Of a stretch of 64,000 bases of DNA, positions 8,496-17,446 are shown piece by piece. The notes under the pieces are model-generated. The model was not told where the DNA came from, searched no databases, and saw nothing but the letters and a program-made list of their open reading frames with translations. Source of the stretch: Pseudomonas kilonensis (GTDB taxonomy: Bacteria; Pseudomonadota; Gammaproteobacteria; Pseudomonadales; Pseudomonadaceae); NCBI RefSeq assembly GCF_001269885.1, contig NZ_LHVH01000018.1, positions 140,509 through 204,508 on the forward strand, read 5' to 3'. The position numbers were made by a program, and so were the translations under genes. Numbering within the stretch: position 1 is the stretch's first letter; every line of letters begins with the position of its first letter.

Positions 8496-9722
8496 TCAGC
8501 TACGCGGACGGCTCGCGGGCCCGTAACGCAATGCAATGACGGGGATCAGCGCCAGCACATAGGCCAGGCAAACGAACAGGTAGGTGTATTGCAACCCGTA
8601 GACCTGGCTGAGCAACCCACCGATCGAAATGCCCGCGATCGAAGCGAATTGCGTGGTGCCCTGGGCAATGCCCAGCACGTGTCCTTGTCGCGAGCTGTCG
8701 GCGGATTTCGAAATGAGGGCCATCAGCACTGGCGTGGTGGCACCCAGCAGCACCCCCCAGATGAAGTAGGCCATGACAAATACGATGGCGTTGCGCGTGA
8801 CCCCCGCGAGGGCGGTCAGGGCGATACAGCCGAGCACGATGAAGAGGATGCGCTGCAAGGTTTGCTGTTGGGTACGGTGCTCGAAATAACGCGACCAGGC
8901 CGTGGCCGACAGAATGAAACCCAGCGCCAGCAAGCCGTAGCACAGGCCGACGAGCGAGTTGCTGACGTCGAATACCGCGCTCACATACAAGGCGAATGAC
9001 GTTTGCGGCAGCATCCGCGCCAACAACAGAATGCCCATGACGCACAACAATGACCGCAACGGTGATCCTTGCCAGGGGCTGTCGGTACGGCTCGTCGCGG
9101 CCGGGGCCTGGCTGGCCGGGACTTTCTTCACGGGCGGCACATCCGGCAAGGTCACGGCGGCCACCACCGTGCACACTGCGCATAACGCCGAGGCGGTGAG
9201 GTTGATCCAGAAGAACGTCGCGTAGTCGAGGATCAGCCCCCCGACTACTGCGCCGAGCAATGAGCCGACATTGGTGGATATTTGCAGAATCGCGAACAGC
9301 CGCGCCCGCCGCGATGGGGCTTCGATACTGACGCCGTAGGCCTGCGCCGGGGCGATGTACCCGGCAAAGGCGCCCTGCAAGAAGCGCAGGACCAGAATGA
9401 TCCAGATATCGCTGCACAGCGCCAGCCCGAGCTGGGTCAGCGACAAGCCTGCCAGGGCGCGGATCATCATCCACTTATGGCCGTAGCGATCACCGATACG
9501 GCCCCAGAAGGCACTGGTCAGCATGATGCCCAGCATCGGCCCGACATACACGGCAATGCTGGCGAAGCTGAAAACCGACGCCGAGGACGTCAGCCCGCGC
9601 AGGTGAACCGGCCAGAATGGTCCGCTCATTTCCATCGCGCCCATGGAGATGAGCTGGATCGCGAACAGAAGATAAATCAGGACCCTGACGTTCGAACCCT
9701 GGACGACACCTGTGTGGAACAT
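8496..9722 (-). CDS. MFS transporter, probable exporter associated with the siderophore island
   Basis: A 408-residue, 12-segment major facilitator. The TM2-TM3 loop motif appears as GRIGDRYGHKWMM and helix 5 contains ISTNVGSLLGAVVGG, resembling drug:proton antiporters. A GAGG lies about 6 nt before the ATG. It is divergent from the second TonB receptor and lies just upstream of the sigma-factor gene, so release of a siderophore or its residue, or recycling, is a reasonable guess. It could equally be an unrelated drug exporter. There is no siderophore synthesis gene in the window. Confidence 0.8.
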   Translation of the reverse strand: MFHTGVVQGSNVRVLIYLLFAIQLISMGAMEMSGPFWPVHLRGLTSSASVFSFASIAVYVGPMLGIMLTSAFWGRIGDRYGHKWMMIRALAGLSLTQLGLALCSDIWIILVLRFLQGAFAGYIAPAQAYGVSIEAPSRRARLFAILQISTNVGSLLGAVVGGLILDYATFFWINLTASALCAVCTVVAAVTLPDVPPVKKVPASQAPAATSRTDSPWQGSPLRSLLCVMGILLLARMLPQTSFALYVSAVFDVSNSLVGLCYGLLALGFILSATAWSRYFEHRTQQQTLQRILFIVLGCIALTALAGVTRNAIVFVMAYFIWGVLLGATTPVLMALISKSADSSRQGHVLGIAQGTTQFASIAGISIGGLLSQVYGLQYTYLFVCLAYVLALIPVIALRYGPASRPRS

Positions 9723-9891
9723 GATCAGCCTCGGTGGTTAAACGCCAGCAAGCGGGTAGGGCAGCGTGTGCTGCAGGCGATGACAGGGTCGGCAAGATGC
9801 CCGGCTGCACGAGAGGTTGCAAGGTGTCGATACCGCTGCAGCGTCGGTATGCGTGAGTGCTTTGGCGCAGCCTGAAAAAATAAACCCTGGG

Positions 9892-9948
9892 AGGTGATAC
9901 TTTTCCGCAGGTCGACTGGCAATAGGAGTGATTACCATTTTCTCTCGT
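9892..9948 (+). promoter_or_regulatory. Promoter block shared by the two TonB receptor genes (copy 2)
   Basis: This is the plus-strand counterpart of 6836..6892: AGGTGATACTTTT, then GTCGACTGGCAA, then ATTACCATTTTCTCTCGT, ending 19 nt before the receptor ATG. The segment AGGAGTGATTACCATTTTC matches the Fur consensus at 12 of 19 positions. Because the match to copy 1 covers the full promoter region, I infer that both receptors answer to the same regulator. The remaining 9723..9891 part of the gap shows nothing else I can name. Confidence 0.6.
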
Positions 9949-9967
9949 TGGAAAGGATCCTTAAGCC

Positions 9968-12184
9968 ATGTCTGTTGCAAGTCGACCTTGTGGTGAGTCT
10001 GCGTTATCCGTCGCGATTCGTACCGCCACGCTGAGTTTCGTTCTGGTCGCAGGAAGCGCCACCGCCTGGGCGGCAACCCCCGAGCAGGAGCCCGCCGCCG
10101 ATAAAATCTCGAACGCTGCGGTGGTCGGCAACGGGCAAGGCTTGACCCTCGATGCGACCACTATCACCGGTACCGACAACAACCCAGGTGCACTGCCACC
10201 CGTGTTGGCCGGTGGTCAAGTGGCACGCGGCGCACGCTTGGGGATGATGGGCAACAAGGACGTGATGGACACACCGTTCAGCGTGACCAGCTACACCGCC
10301 AAGACCCTGGCCGACTTGCAAACCGTGACGGTGGCCGATGCCTTGCAGCGAGACCCTTCGGTGCGCTCGACGGGCCAGGTGGGCGGCATCGTCGACTCGT
10401 TTTTCATTCGTGGTTTTCCAATCGGCGAGGGTAACCTCGGCGAGCTGGCCTACGATGGCGTATACGGCGTGGCGCCCAACTACCGGGTGTTTACCGACTA
10501 CGCCGAGCGGGTCGAAGTGCTCAAGGGACCGGGCGCACTGATGTATGGCATGTCGCCGAACAGCGGGGTGGGCGGGGTGATCAATATCGTTCCCAAGCGG
10601 CCGTTGGACGAAGACCTGACGCGCTTTACTGGCAGTTATGCGTCTGATTCCTACGTGGGCGGACACTTGGACGTCAGCCGTCGATTCGGCTCGGAAAACC
10701 AGTTCGGGGTGCGCTTCAACGGCAGCCTCCAGGGCGGCGACACGGCCGTCGATGACCAGGAACGCGAACTCAACATCGGCGCGATCGCCTTCGATTATCG
10801 CGGCGAGCGTTTGCGTTTGAACCTCGACTTCATCAGCCAGAAAGAAAGTTTCGAAGGCGCCTCACGGCCGTTCAACTCCAATGTTGAGATTCCGTCAGCC
10901 CCTGACGGTCGCACCAACGCGTCGCAAAAATGGGGTTGGTCGGATACCAAGGAGCAGTCGGCCTTGCTCGGTGGTGAATACGACCTGACGGACGCGGTCA
11001 CGGTGTTTGCCCACGCCGGTGGCGGCCGGTCGGACGTCAAGCGGATGTCAGACCAGGTGCCACGAATACTCAACAGTGCCGGCGATATCGTCAACAGGCC
11101 GGGATATTACAAATTCAACGTGGATCGCTCGACAGCCGACGTGGGGGTACGCGGGATACTTGATACCGGCCCTATCACCCACACGACCACGCTGATGGCG
11201 ACCACTTATCAGGATGAGCTGTCCCGGGGCATCAACAACGGGCCGAATGTCTCCTCGAACATTTATCACCCGGTGGACGCGCCCAAGCCAGCCATCAATG
11301 CGCCCAGGGTGCTGCGCGTATCCGAGTCGCAGTTGTCCGGCTTCGCATTGACCGACACCTTGTCGGCATTGGATGACCGTGTCCAACTGACCCTGGGGTT
11401 GCGTCGGCAGAACGTCAAGTCGGAAAATTACAACACCGCCGTTTTCACTCCGTCTTACGACAAAAGCAAAACCACGCCGATGTTCGGTATCGTCGTCAAA
11501 CCCTGGGAAGACGTATCGCTCTACTACAACTATGTCGAGGGTCTGAGTAAGGGTGACGCTGCGCCAGCTAACGCGACCAATTCCGGGCAAATGTTCGCAC
11601 CTTATGTATCCAAGCAACACGAGATGGGCGTCAAGTACGAGCACGGCACCTTCATGACCACCCTGGCACTGTTCCAGATCGAGAAGCCCAGTGGCGAGAT
11701 CGACGCGAACGATGTCTTCTCGGTGCAGGCCGAACAGCGCAACCGTGGCGTGGAACTGAGCGTATTCGGCGAAGTGGCCCCCGGCACACGCCTGATGGGC
11801 GGAGTCACACTGCTCGACGGCGAACTGACGGATTCCGCCACCGCGGCCAACCGTGGCAATAAACCGGTGGGCGTGCCTGAGGTACAAGCCAACCTGTGGG
11901 CGGAATGGGACACCCCGTGGATGGAGGGCTTTACTCTCACCAGTGGTGCGATTTATACCGGCAGCCAATACGTGAACCAGGCCAATACCCAGGAGCTGGA
12001 TGCGTGGACTCGCTTTGATGCGGGGGCTCGCTACGCCACCAAGATCGAAGGTCGGCCTACGACTTTCCGAGCCACGGTTCAAAACGTCTTTGATCGCGAA
12101 TACTGGTCGGGTGTCGCCTCGTATGGGGCGTTCTCTCCCGGTTCTCCGCGCACATTGCAGCTGTCGGCCACGGTCGATTTTTAA
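9968..12184 (+). CDS. TonB-dependent siderophore receptor without signalling domain
   Basis: A 738-residue outer-membrane receptor. A signal peptide (SFVLVAGSATAWA, about residues 23-36) is followed by a short linker with a TonB-box-like ITGTDN, a plug (VTVADALQRDPSVRSTGQ, FFIRGFPIGEGN) and a barrel ending LQLSATVDF. It lacks the STN domain of its neighbour at 4406..6817 but is otherwise colinear with it; long stretches such as SYDKSKTTP and GEVA(R/P)GTRL(L/M)GGVTLLDGEL agree. An AAGGA ribosome site precedes the ATG. It probably imports the same or a chemically related ferric chelate, but cannot itself signal through FecR. Confidence 0.93.
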   Translation: MSVASRPCGESALSVAIRTATLSFVLVAGSATAWAATPEQEPAADKISNAAVVGNGQGLTLDATTITGTDNNPGALPPVLAGGQVARGARLGMMGNKDVMDTPFSVTSYTAKTLADLQTVTVADALQRDPSVRSTGQVGGIVDSFFIRGFPIGEGNLGELAYDGVYGVAPNYRVFTDYAERVEVLKGPGALMYGMSPNSGVGGVINIVPKRPLDEDLTRFTGSYASDSYVGGHLDVSRRFGSENQFGVRFNGSLQGGDTAVDDQERELNIGAIAFDYRGERLRLNLDFISQKESFEGASRPFNSNVEIPSAPDGRTNASQKWGWSDTKEQSALLGGEYDLTDAVTVFAHAGGGRSDVKRMSDQVPRILNSAGDIVNRPGYYKFNVDRSTADVGVRGILDTGPITHTTTLMATTYQDELSRGINNGPNVSSNIYHPVDAPKPAINAPRVLRVSESQLSGFALTDTLSALDDRVQLTLGLRRQNVKSENYNTAVFTPSYDKSKTTPMFGIVVKPWEDVSLYYNYVEGLSKGDAAPANATNSGQMFAPYVSKQHEMGVKYEHGTFMTTLALFQIEKPSGEIDANDVFSVQAEQRNRGVELSVFGEVAPGTRLMGGVTLLDGELTDSATAANRGNKPVGVPEVQANLWAEWDTPWMEGFTLTSGAIYTGSQYVNQANTQELDAWTRFDAGARYATKIEGRPTTFRATVQNVFDREYWSGVASYGAFSPGSPRTLQLSATVDF

Positions 12185-12195
12185 GAAGCAGGCAA

Positions 12196-12220
12196 GGGTG
12201 GCTCAAACCAAGGGCCACCC
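12196..12220. terminator. Stem-loop between convergent receptor and phl genes
   Basis: GGGTGGC and GCCACCC form a 7-bp GC-rich stem with an 11-nt loop in the 56-bp space between two convergent genes. It could end transcription from both sides. There is no clear T-run, so termination strength is uncertain. Confidence 0.5.
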
Positions 12221-12240
12221 CCCTCGTTTATAGCGATCGA

Positions 12241-13164
12241 TCAGAACTTTTTCGGCACAGGCAGGGGCCGGTCGATACCGTCACGGTCAGCAGCGCGTCG
12301 CGCAGGCAAGGGCACCAGCGAAACCAATTCCTCTTCGACGATTTGATTGCTCATGGCCAATTCCAGCTCGGGGCAGTCAATGCTGAGCCAGTCACCGTGC
12401 TGGAGCGGCACATTCGCGGTGCGATGGCTCAAGCTGTGAAACACGTAATGAACCAGCCCAGGCTCGAGAAACTGCTCATGTTTCTCCAGAAACTCCTCTG
12501 AGTATCGGCGCAAACTCTGCCAGCGATGCAAACTCATCCGGTGGTGACTTGCCGTCAAGGGTTGGCCGTCGCGTTCTATCTGGACATTGATGGCCAAGTC
12601 AGCCTGCAGTTCCCCCACGATCAATGCCGGGGCAATCGCACAGGTACGCAAGTGCGCATGCGTTGAAGAAATGGCGTCACGACTGTGCAATACATGATCG
12701 TGAATATCGTTGCCCAGGGTAAAACCAATGAAGCGCAGCGCACCAAACGGGTCGACCCAATAAAGGCAGACAATGCACGGTTCGCTACTGATGCTTTGCG
12801 AATGATAAGGCACCTGCAAAGGGTCGCCGTCGGTCTTGAGCAGTCGGCCGTTACCTTTGTAATACCAGGCTTGTTCCGTCTTGGCGGTACAGAGGGTGAT
12901 TTCGCTGATCTGGACCAATAAGTTGTTATCGGGTTTGAGCGGCGGTCGGTATTTCACCGCCGCAGGCGTAAGCGGGTAGGGTGTGGACGGTAGGTCCTTG
13001 AGATAGGACTCCCAGTCCATATTCCGATCCGCGCAATGGGCCAGGGCTTCATACAGATTTCCCTGGGGGGGACGCACCTCCCGGCTTTGCCCGGACTTGA
13101 AGTCAAATACGCCAAGGCCTCCTCGCGGCACTGGAGAGTCCAGCAACATTACATAATGGGTCAT
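12241..13164 (-). CDS. phlI: PhlI: FAH/GguC-like protein at the end of the phl operon
   Basis: A 307-residue protein translated from an ATG that overlaps the phlE stop (TGATG), with GGAGGA about 8 nt upstream. The stretch EPCIVCLYWV...FGALRFIGFTLGNDIHDHV and the later ATCAI/VGELQADLAINVQIERDGQ resemble GguC/AraD1 members of the fumarylacetoacetate-hydrolase fold, whose Glu/Asp residues hold a divalent metal. Position after phlE matches the gene usually called phlI, which has no established role in DAPG synthesis. I infer a possible hydrolase or isomerase activity on an acyl-phenol or keto acid, but the catalytic set should be checked by structure modelling. Confidence 0.65.
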   Translation of the reverse strand: MTHYVMLLDSPVPRGGLGVFDFKSGQSREVRPPQGNLYEALAHCADRNMDWESYLKDLPSTPYPLTPAAVKYRPPLKPDNNLLVQISEITLCTAKTEQAWYYKGNGRLLKTDGDPLQVPYHSQSISSEPCIVCLYWVDPFGALRFIGFTLGNDIHDHVLHSRDAISSTHAHLRTCAIAPALIVGELQADLAINVQIERDGQPLTASHHRMSLHRWQSLRRYSEEFLEKHEQFLEPGLVHYVFHSLSHRTANVPLQHGDWLSIDCPELELAMSNQIVEEELVSLVPLPARRAADRDGIDRPLPVPKKF

Positions 13165-14435
13165 CACTTATCCTCCAGGGTCAAGCGTGCGGACAGGGGG
13201 GCGTAGTCCTTGAGTCCGTTGAACGCCGGGTTTGCCTCTTTGAGCCGTAAGGACAGCAAGCCCCCCGTGATACTTCCGGCCAGTGCCAGGAACAGAATCG
13301 CAGTGAGTCCCCACGTCATGGCGATGTAGCCGGCGACGACAGGCGCGACGCCTCCTCCAAGAATCTCTCCGCAGCCCACCACCAGGCCCGTCGCGGTGGC
13401 CAATAAACTGGGCGGCACTGATTCGCTGGTCAGTGGACCGACCGTCATGCAGATCAGGCTGAAGTTGATAAAGGACAAGAAAAATAATTGAAGGAACAGT
13501 AGCCAGGGCAACGGTGGGCTGATGATCAATAAACCCACCAACAGCGCGCTGATCATGAAGCAGATGGAGACCACGGGCTTGCGACCCAGTTGGTCGGACA
13601 AGCCGGGAATGACCAACTGGCCAAAAAAACCACCCAGGCCAATTGCAGAAATGATCATGGCCATGGAGAAATTGCTCAGGTGCAGAATGTCTGTCAGGTA
13701 GCTGGGGAGCAGGGCACACAGAACGAACTGGCACGTCAGTATGCAAAGCATCAAGGCAATATTGAGCCGCACATTCCCGCTGGACAGGGCCGTCCTCCAC
13801 TGACTTTTGGAGGTGCGTGCAATCGACACCGCGCTGGGCGCCTGGGTCGGTTGGTAGGTTCTATAGAGGTACCAGGCCACTAACAGGCCGGGTAACGAAA
13901 TGATGGCGAACACGGCGCGCCAGGATCCGAATATTTCCAGCAAGACGCCCGCCAGCAGCGGTCCGAGGCACAGGCCGATGATGGGGAACAAGGCCTGTTG
14001 AATCCCTAGATTGAGTCCGCGCCGGGAAGGCTGCGAGACTTCATCGGTGACAATGATACTGACCGGAGTGAAGGCGCCTTCGCAGACGCCCATCAAGGCG
14101 CGCAAGAGCACCAGGCCCACCAGGCTGGTGATCAATGCAGACGCACCGGCCAGGAGCGATAGCAGGGTGATCGACAGCACCAGCAACTTCTTGGGGCCCA
14201 GTACCCTGATGGCGGCACCCATGAACAGGGCAGAGCCTCCCCATGCAAATGCCAGGATGGCCGACAACATGCTCAAGTCCTGATAGTCCAGGGCCAAGTC
14301 ACGCATGATCACCGGGAACAGCGGCATGATAATGAACCTGTCCAGTCCTACCAGCCCGAAGCTCAGCGACAGAAGCGTGATCATGCGTCTTTCATAGCCG
14401 CCCCAAGGTCGAGTGACCAGATATTTCATCTCCAT
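13164..14435 (-). CDS. phlE: PhlE: MFS permease for DAPG export/resistance
   Basis: A 423-residue, 12-segment major facilitator (MITLLSLSFGLVGLDRFIIM at helix 1). The loop after helix 8 has SDQLGRKPVV, the usual GxxxDxxGRR/K-type signature. In DAPG producers the MFS gene downstream of phlD exports phloroglucinols and protects the cell from them. A purine-rich ribosome site (AAGGGGAAGGAA) precedes the ATG. It is 125 nt after phlD with a stem-loop between, so its expression may partly differ from phlACBD. Cytoplasmic-membrane location. The identity rests on cluster position plus family. Confidence 0.88.
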   Translation of the reverse strand: MEMKYLVTRPWGGYERRMITLLSLSFGLVGLDRFIIMPLFPVIMRDLALDYQDLSMLSAILAFAWGGSALFMGAAIRVLGPKKLLVLSITLLSLLAGASALITSLVGLVLLRALMGVCEGAFTPVSIIVTDEVSQPSRRGLNLGIQQALFPIIGLCLGPLLAGVLLEIFGSWRAVFAIISLPGLLVAWYLYRTYQPTQAPSAVSIARTSKSQWRTALSSGNVRLNIALMLCILTCQFVLCALLPSYLTDILHLSNFSMAMIISAIGLGGFFGQLVIPGLSDQLGRKPVVSICFMISALLVGLLIISPPLPWLLFLQLFFLSFINFSLICMTVGPLTSESVPPSLLATATGLVVGCGEILGGGVAPVVAGYIAMTWGLTAILFLALAGSITGGLLSLRLKEANPAFNGLKDYAPLSARLTLEDK

Positions 14436-14512
14436 GTTCCTTCCCCTTCTTTCCCTAGTGCTTTCGAAGCCCTCTCGAACGAGGTGAACGTCTGCGATCG
14501 ATACGCCTGTAA

Positions 14513-14534
14513 CCAGGGGCAGGTGTGCCCCTGG
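14513..14534 (-). terminator. Stem-loop between phlD and phlE
   Basis: CCAGGGGC and GCCCCTGG make a perfect 8-bp stem with a 6-nt loop, placed 26 nt after the phlD stop. On the minus strand it is followed by TTACAGG rather than a strong T-run, so it may act as an attenuator or RNA-stability element that sets phlE below phlD. Confidence 0.45.
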
Positions 14535-14560
14535 CTGGGTGCCGGTGTTTTACGGGGCTG

Positions 14561-15610
14561 TCAGGCGACCCACTTGCCCACGGCCATTTCCGCGGTGAAA
14601 CCGGGGCCGAAGGCCGCCAGCATGCCCGTCGCGCCATCGACAAGCCCGCTGTCAAACTGGCGCTTGAGCACATCGAAGACCACCACGCTGGCGATGTTCC
14701 CGGCTTCGCTCAAGCTGTCGCGAGACTGCGCGACCCGACCGGGATGCAGGTCCAGTTGCAGGACCAGTTCATCAAGAATTTTCCGTCCGCCGGTATGGAA
14801 GATGAAAAAGTCATTTTGGGCGCAATGTTGATTGAAGGTCTCGTAGTTCAATTCCTCCATCATCGGTGCGACATCTTTAATGGAGTTCATGACGGCTTTG
14901 TCCAAGGTAAAGTGAAAGCCACTGTCCTTAACGTCGTATTTGATGTAGTGCTCGCTATCAGGCAGGAAGTAAGACCCGGTCTTGGCGATCTTGAAACCAG
15001 GCGCCTTGTCATCGGCGCGCATGACGCAGGCCGATACGGCATCGCCGAATAACGCCGCCGATATGAACGCGTGCAACTTGGTGTCCTGGGGTTGATAGCA
15101 GAGCGATGAGAACTCCAGGGAGACGATGAGGACATGGTTGTCCGGCGCCCGGCTGGCAAAATCATTGGCTCGATTGATCGCCGCAGCACCTGCCACGCAG
15201 CCCAATTGAGCGATGGGCAGTTGTACGGTCGACGTTCGCAGGCCCAGGTCATTGATCAGGTGGGCCGTCAGCGAAGGCATCATGAAACCCGTGCACGATG
15301 TCACCGCGACCATGCGAATGTCGTCGGTGGTCAGCCCGGCATTCTCAATGGCTTGGCGCGCCGCGATGGACGACATGCGGCGGGCTTCGCGCTCATAAAC
15401 GATGCTGCGATGGGTAAAGCCGGTATGCACCGCCAGTTCATCGATAGGCAGGACCAAGTGCCGTTCGTTTACCTGTGTGTTTTGAATCATTCGTTTGGCA
15501 AGTGCCATTCGTGGATGATCATCATGCAACTGCTCCAGATGCTCGATCATTTGTTGCTGGGTGATCTTGTATTGCGGAAACAACAGACTGGGTTTGCAAA
15601 GAGTAGACAT
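14561..15610 (-). CDS. phlD: PhlD: type III polyketide synthase making phloroglucinol
   Basis: A 349-residue chalcone-synthase-like enzyme that condenses malonyl-CoA units into phloroglucinol, the first step of DAPG synthesis. The nucleophile is Cys138 in [10 protein letters not shown], with His272 (FHTGG) and Asn305 (EAGNIAS) completing the triad by my count; the C-terminal GFGPG-like loop reads AFGPGFTAE. The start [10 protein letters not shown] was chosen over the GTG 39 nt upstream because AGGA precedes it and it gives the known 349-residue length. It is the fourth gene of phlACBD, separated from phlB by 157 nt with no clear site of its own. Cytoplasmic. Confidence 0.97.
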   Translation of the reverse strand: MSTLCKPSLLFPQYKITQQQMIEHLEQLHDDHPRMALAKRMIQNTQVNERHLVLPIDELAVHTGFTHRSIVYEREARRMSSIAARQAIENAGLTTDDIRMVAVTSCTGFMMPSLTAHLINDLGLRTSTVQLPIAQLGCVAGAAAINRANDFASRAPDNHVLIVSLEFSSLCYQPQDTKLHAFISAALFGDAVSACVMRADDKAPGFKIAKTGSYFLPDSEHYIKYDVKDSGFHFTLDKAVMNSIKDVAPMMEELNYETFNQHCAQNDFFIFHTGGRKILDELVLQLDLHPGRVAQSRDSLSEAGNIASVVVFDVLKRQFDSGLVDGATGMLAAFGPGFTAEMAVGKWVA

Positions 15611-15767
15611 GACAAGTCCTCGGCTAGAAGCCAATAAAGTTAGAAGCACATTTAAGGCAATGACTGCAAAGCAGGACTCTGAAAGACAGAATCAAAGCAG
15701 CGGGCTGGGAGGCCAAAAACTTGACTGTTGTTATCGAAAGAGCGGGGTGTAGCGGACGCCTTGTTGG

Positions 15768-16208
15768 TTATTTCACCAAGACAAACTTATAGGCATATTG
15801 CCAGGCCAAGTTGCTTTCCCGGACATGTTTGCGAATAACCATGCGCACGGGCGCACCGCTGACGACTTGCCGGGGATCGATGACATCAACGATTTCCGAG
15901 GCAATCACCAGGCCATCATCCAGGCGCACCATCGCCATGAAACGGGGCACGGTTTCGCCATAGCCCATGGCCGCCAGTATCGGATTCTCGGCATGAGCGC
16001 TGACTTGGATCGTGCCGGTGCGTGCGCAGCGATACGGTTCCACATTCAACGAATTGCACGCGCCACACACTGTGCGCCGGGGGAAGAAGATCTCGTCGCA
16101 ATCCTGGCAACGGCTGCCTTCGAGACGGTATTTGCCGCCGTGCTCGCGCCATTCGCGCAACATGCTGGCAGTGGTCATGCGGTGAATTTGTTCAGGGTAA
16201 AGGGACAT
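15768..16208 (-). CDS. phlB: PhlB: OB-fold/zinc-ribbon subunit of the phloroglucinol acetyltransferase
   Basis: A 146-residue DUF35-type protein. The rubredoxin-like zinc ribbon is CQDC (about residues 34-37) with CGAC (about 49-52), followed by the OB-fold stretch [16 protein letters not shown]. PhlB bridges PhlA and PhlC in the complex that moves an acetyl group between monoacetylphloroglucinol molecules to give DAPG and phloroglucinol. The start [10 protein letters not shown] is preceded by AAGGAG; a longer open frame upstream was rejected because it would run into phlC. Ten nucleotides separate it from phlC. Confidence 0.96.
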   Translation of the reverse strand: MSLYPEQIHRMTTASMLREWREHGGKYRLEGSRCQDCDEIFFPRRTVCGACNSLNVEPYRCARTGTIQVSAHAENPILAAMGYGETVPRFMAMVRLDDGLVIASEIVDVIDPRQVVSGAPVRMVIRKHVRESNLAWQYAYKFVLVK

Positions 16209-16218
16209 GGTCGGCTCC

Positions 16219-17415
16219 TTAATCGTTGGAAAGCACAATGACACTGTTGTGCGCGGCGTAACCGCCCAGGTTTTGCGAGACGCCAATACGGGCGCCTTTG
16301 ACTTGGTTGTTGGACTCGCCGCGAAGCTGTCGGAACAACTCAGTAATGTGCAAAATCCCATCGCAACCGGAGGCGTGGCCGCGCCCGATGTTGCCGCCGT
16401 CAGTGTTCAGGGGAAGTTGCCCATCAAGGGCTATGCCGCCTTCCAATACGAAGTCGCCTGCCTGGCCTGGACCACATACGCCCATGGACTCCATTTGAAT
16501 CAGCCCGGCGCCCAGCAAGTCGTAGACTTGCGCCACATCGATATCCTTTGCAGTGATACCGGCTTTTTTGTAGGCGATTTCGGCGCAGGCTATCGAGTTG
16601 GCGGAAACCGCCATGCCTACATCTTTTGGCAGCCCCGGAAATTGCAGCGTCGGGTTGTGATAGCGCGTGCCGAAATAGTGCGATACGCCGGTGTAGGCAC
16701 AGCCACGGATAAATACCGGTTGGGTCGTGTAACGGTGCGCAAGGTGTTCGGCCACCAGGATGGCGCAACCGCTGGCTTCACCCCAGGCCAACATCGAGCC
16801 ACAGGCTTCGCTACTCTTGAGTGCTTCGAGGGACGGAATCGGCACGCCATAGCGGGTAGCCATGGGGGTGTTGTGGGCATAGATACGCATCTGCCGCCCA
16901 AACGTCGCCAATACATCCGCTTCGCGTCCTGCATAACCGAACTTTTCAAAATACTCGGCGGTCGCCAGGGCGAAGGCGTCTGTGTGTGAGATGCCGAGAA
17001 AATAATCGTATTCACATTCAGTGCTGGAGCCGATGTACTCGGCGTAGTTGATGTGGTCGGTCATTTTTTCAAAGCCGCCGCACAGAACGATGTCGTATTC
17101 ACCTGAGGCGACCATTTGGTGGGCCATCTGGAAAGACACCGAGCTGCTGGTGCAGTTGGCAGTACTCATGAACGTGGGGGCAGGGCTGATACCCAGGGCA
17201 TCGGAAATGGTCGGGCCCAGGCCTCCGTACTCAGAAATGCCTTCACCGTGGTAGCCATAGGCAACTGCCTGGAGTTCGCGGGGATGCATCTTGATGGCGT
17301 TGAGTGCTTGGTAGGCGGACTCGACGATCATCTCCTTGAAGGTCTGACGAACTCTGGAACTGCCCGGTTTAGGGGTATAGGCAGCCGAAACGATAGCAAC
17401 GCGTCGTGCGCTCAT
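16219..17415 (-). CDS. phlC: PhlC: thiolase-like catalytic subunit of the acetyltransferase
   Basis: A 398-residue thiolase-fold protein. The acyl-accepting cysteine is Cys88 in [11 protein letters not shown], and the C-terminal histidine/glycine loop appears as [17 protein letters not shown] with HASGCDG. In the PhlACB complex this subunit carries the acetyl group during C-acetylation of phloroglucinols, a Friedel-Crafts-type reaction. An AAGGAG ribosome site precedes the ATG. It lies 31 nt after phlA and 10 nt before phlB, within one operon. Confidence 0.97.
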   Translation of the reverse strand: MSARRVAIVSAAYTPKPGSSRVRQTFKEMIVESAYQALNAIKMHPRELQAVAYGYHGEGISEYGGLGPTISDALGISPAPTFMSTANCTSSSVSFQMAHQMVASGEYDIVLCGGFEKMTDHINYAEYIGSSTECEYDYFLGISHTDAFALATAEYFEKFGYAGREADVLATFGRQMRIYAHNTPMATRYGVPIPSLEALKSSEACGSMLAWGEASGCAILVAEHLAHRYTTQPVFIRGCAYTGVSHYFGTRYHNPTLQFPGLPKDVGMAVSANSIACAEIAYKKAGITAKDIDVAQVYDLLGAGLIQMESMGVCGPGQAGDFVLEGGIALDGQLPLNTDGGNIGRGHASGCDGILHITELFRQLRGESNNQVKGARIGVSQNLGGYAAHNSVIVLSND

Positions 17416-17446
17416 AAAAAAGTGCTCCTTGCTGGATGGATTGGAA

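Noticed and set aside
6911..8539. 542-codon open frame on the plus strand
   Set aside because: Antisense to fecR- and fecI-like genes that carry complete family motifs and are translationally coupled.
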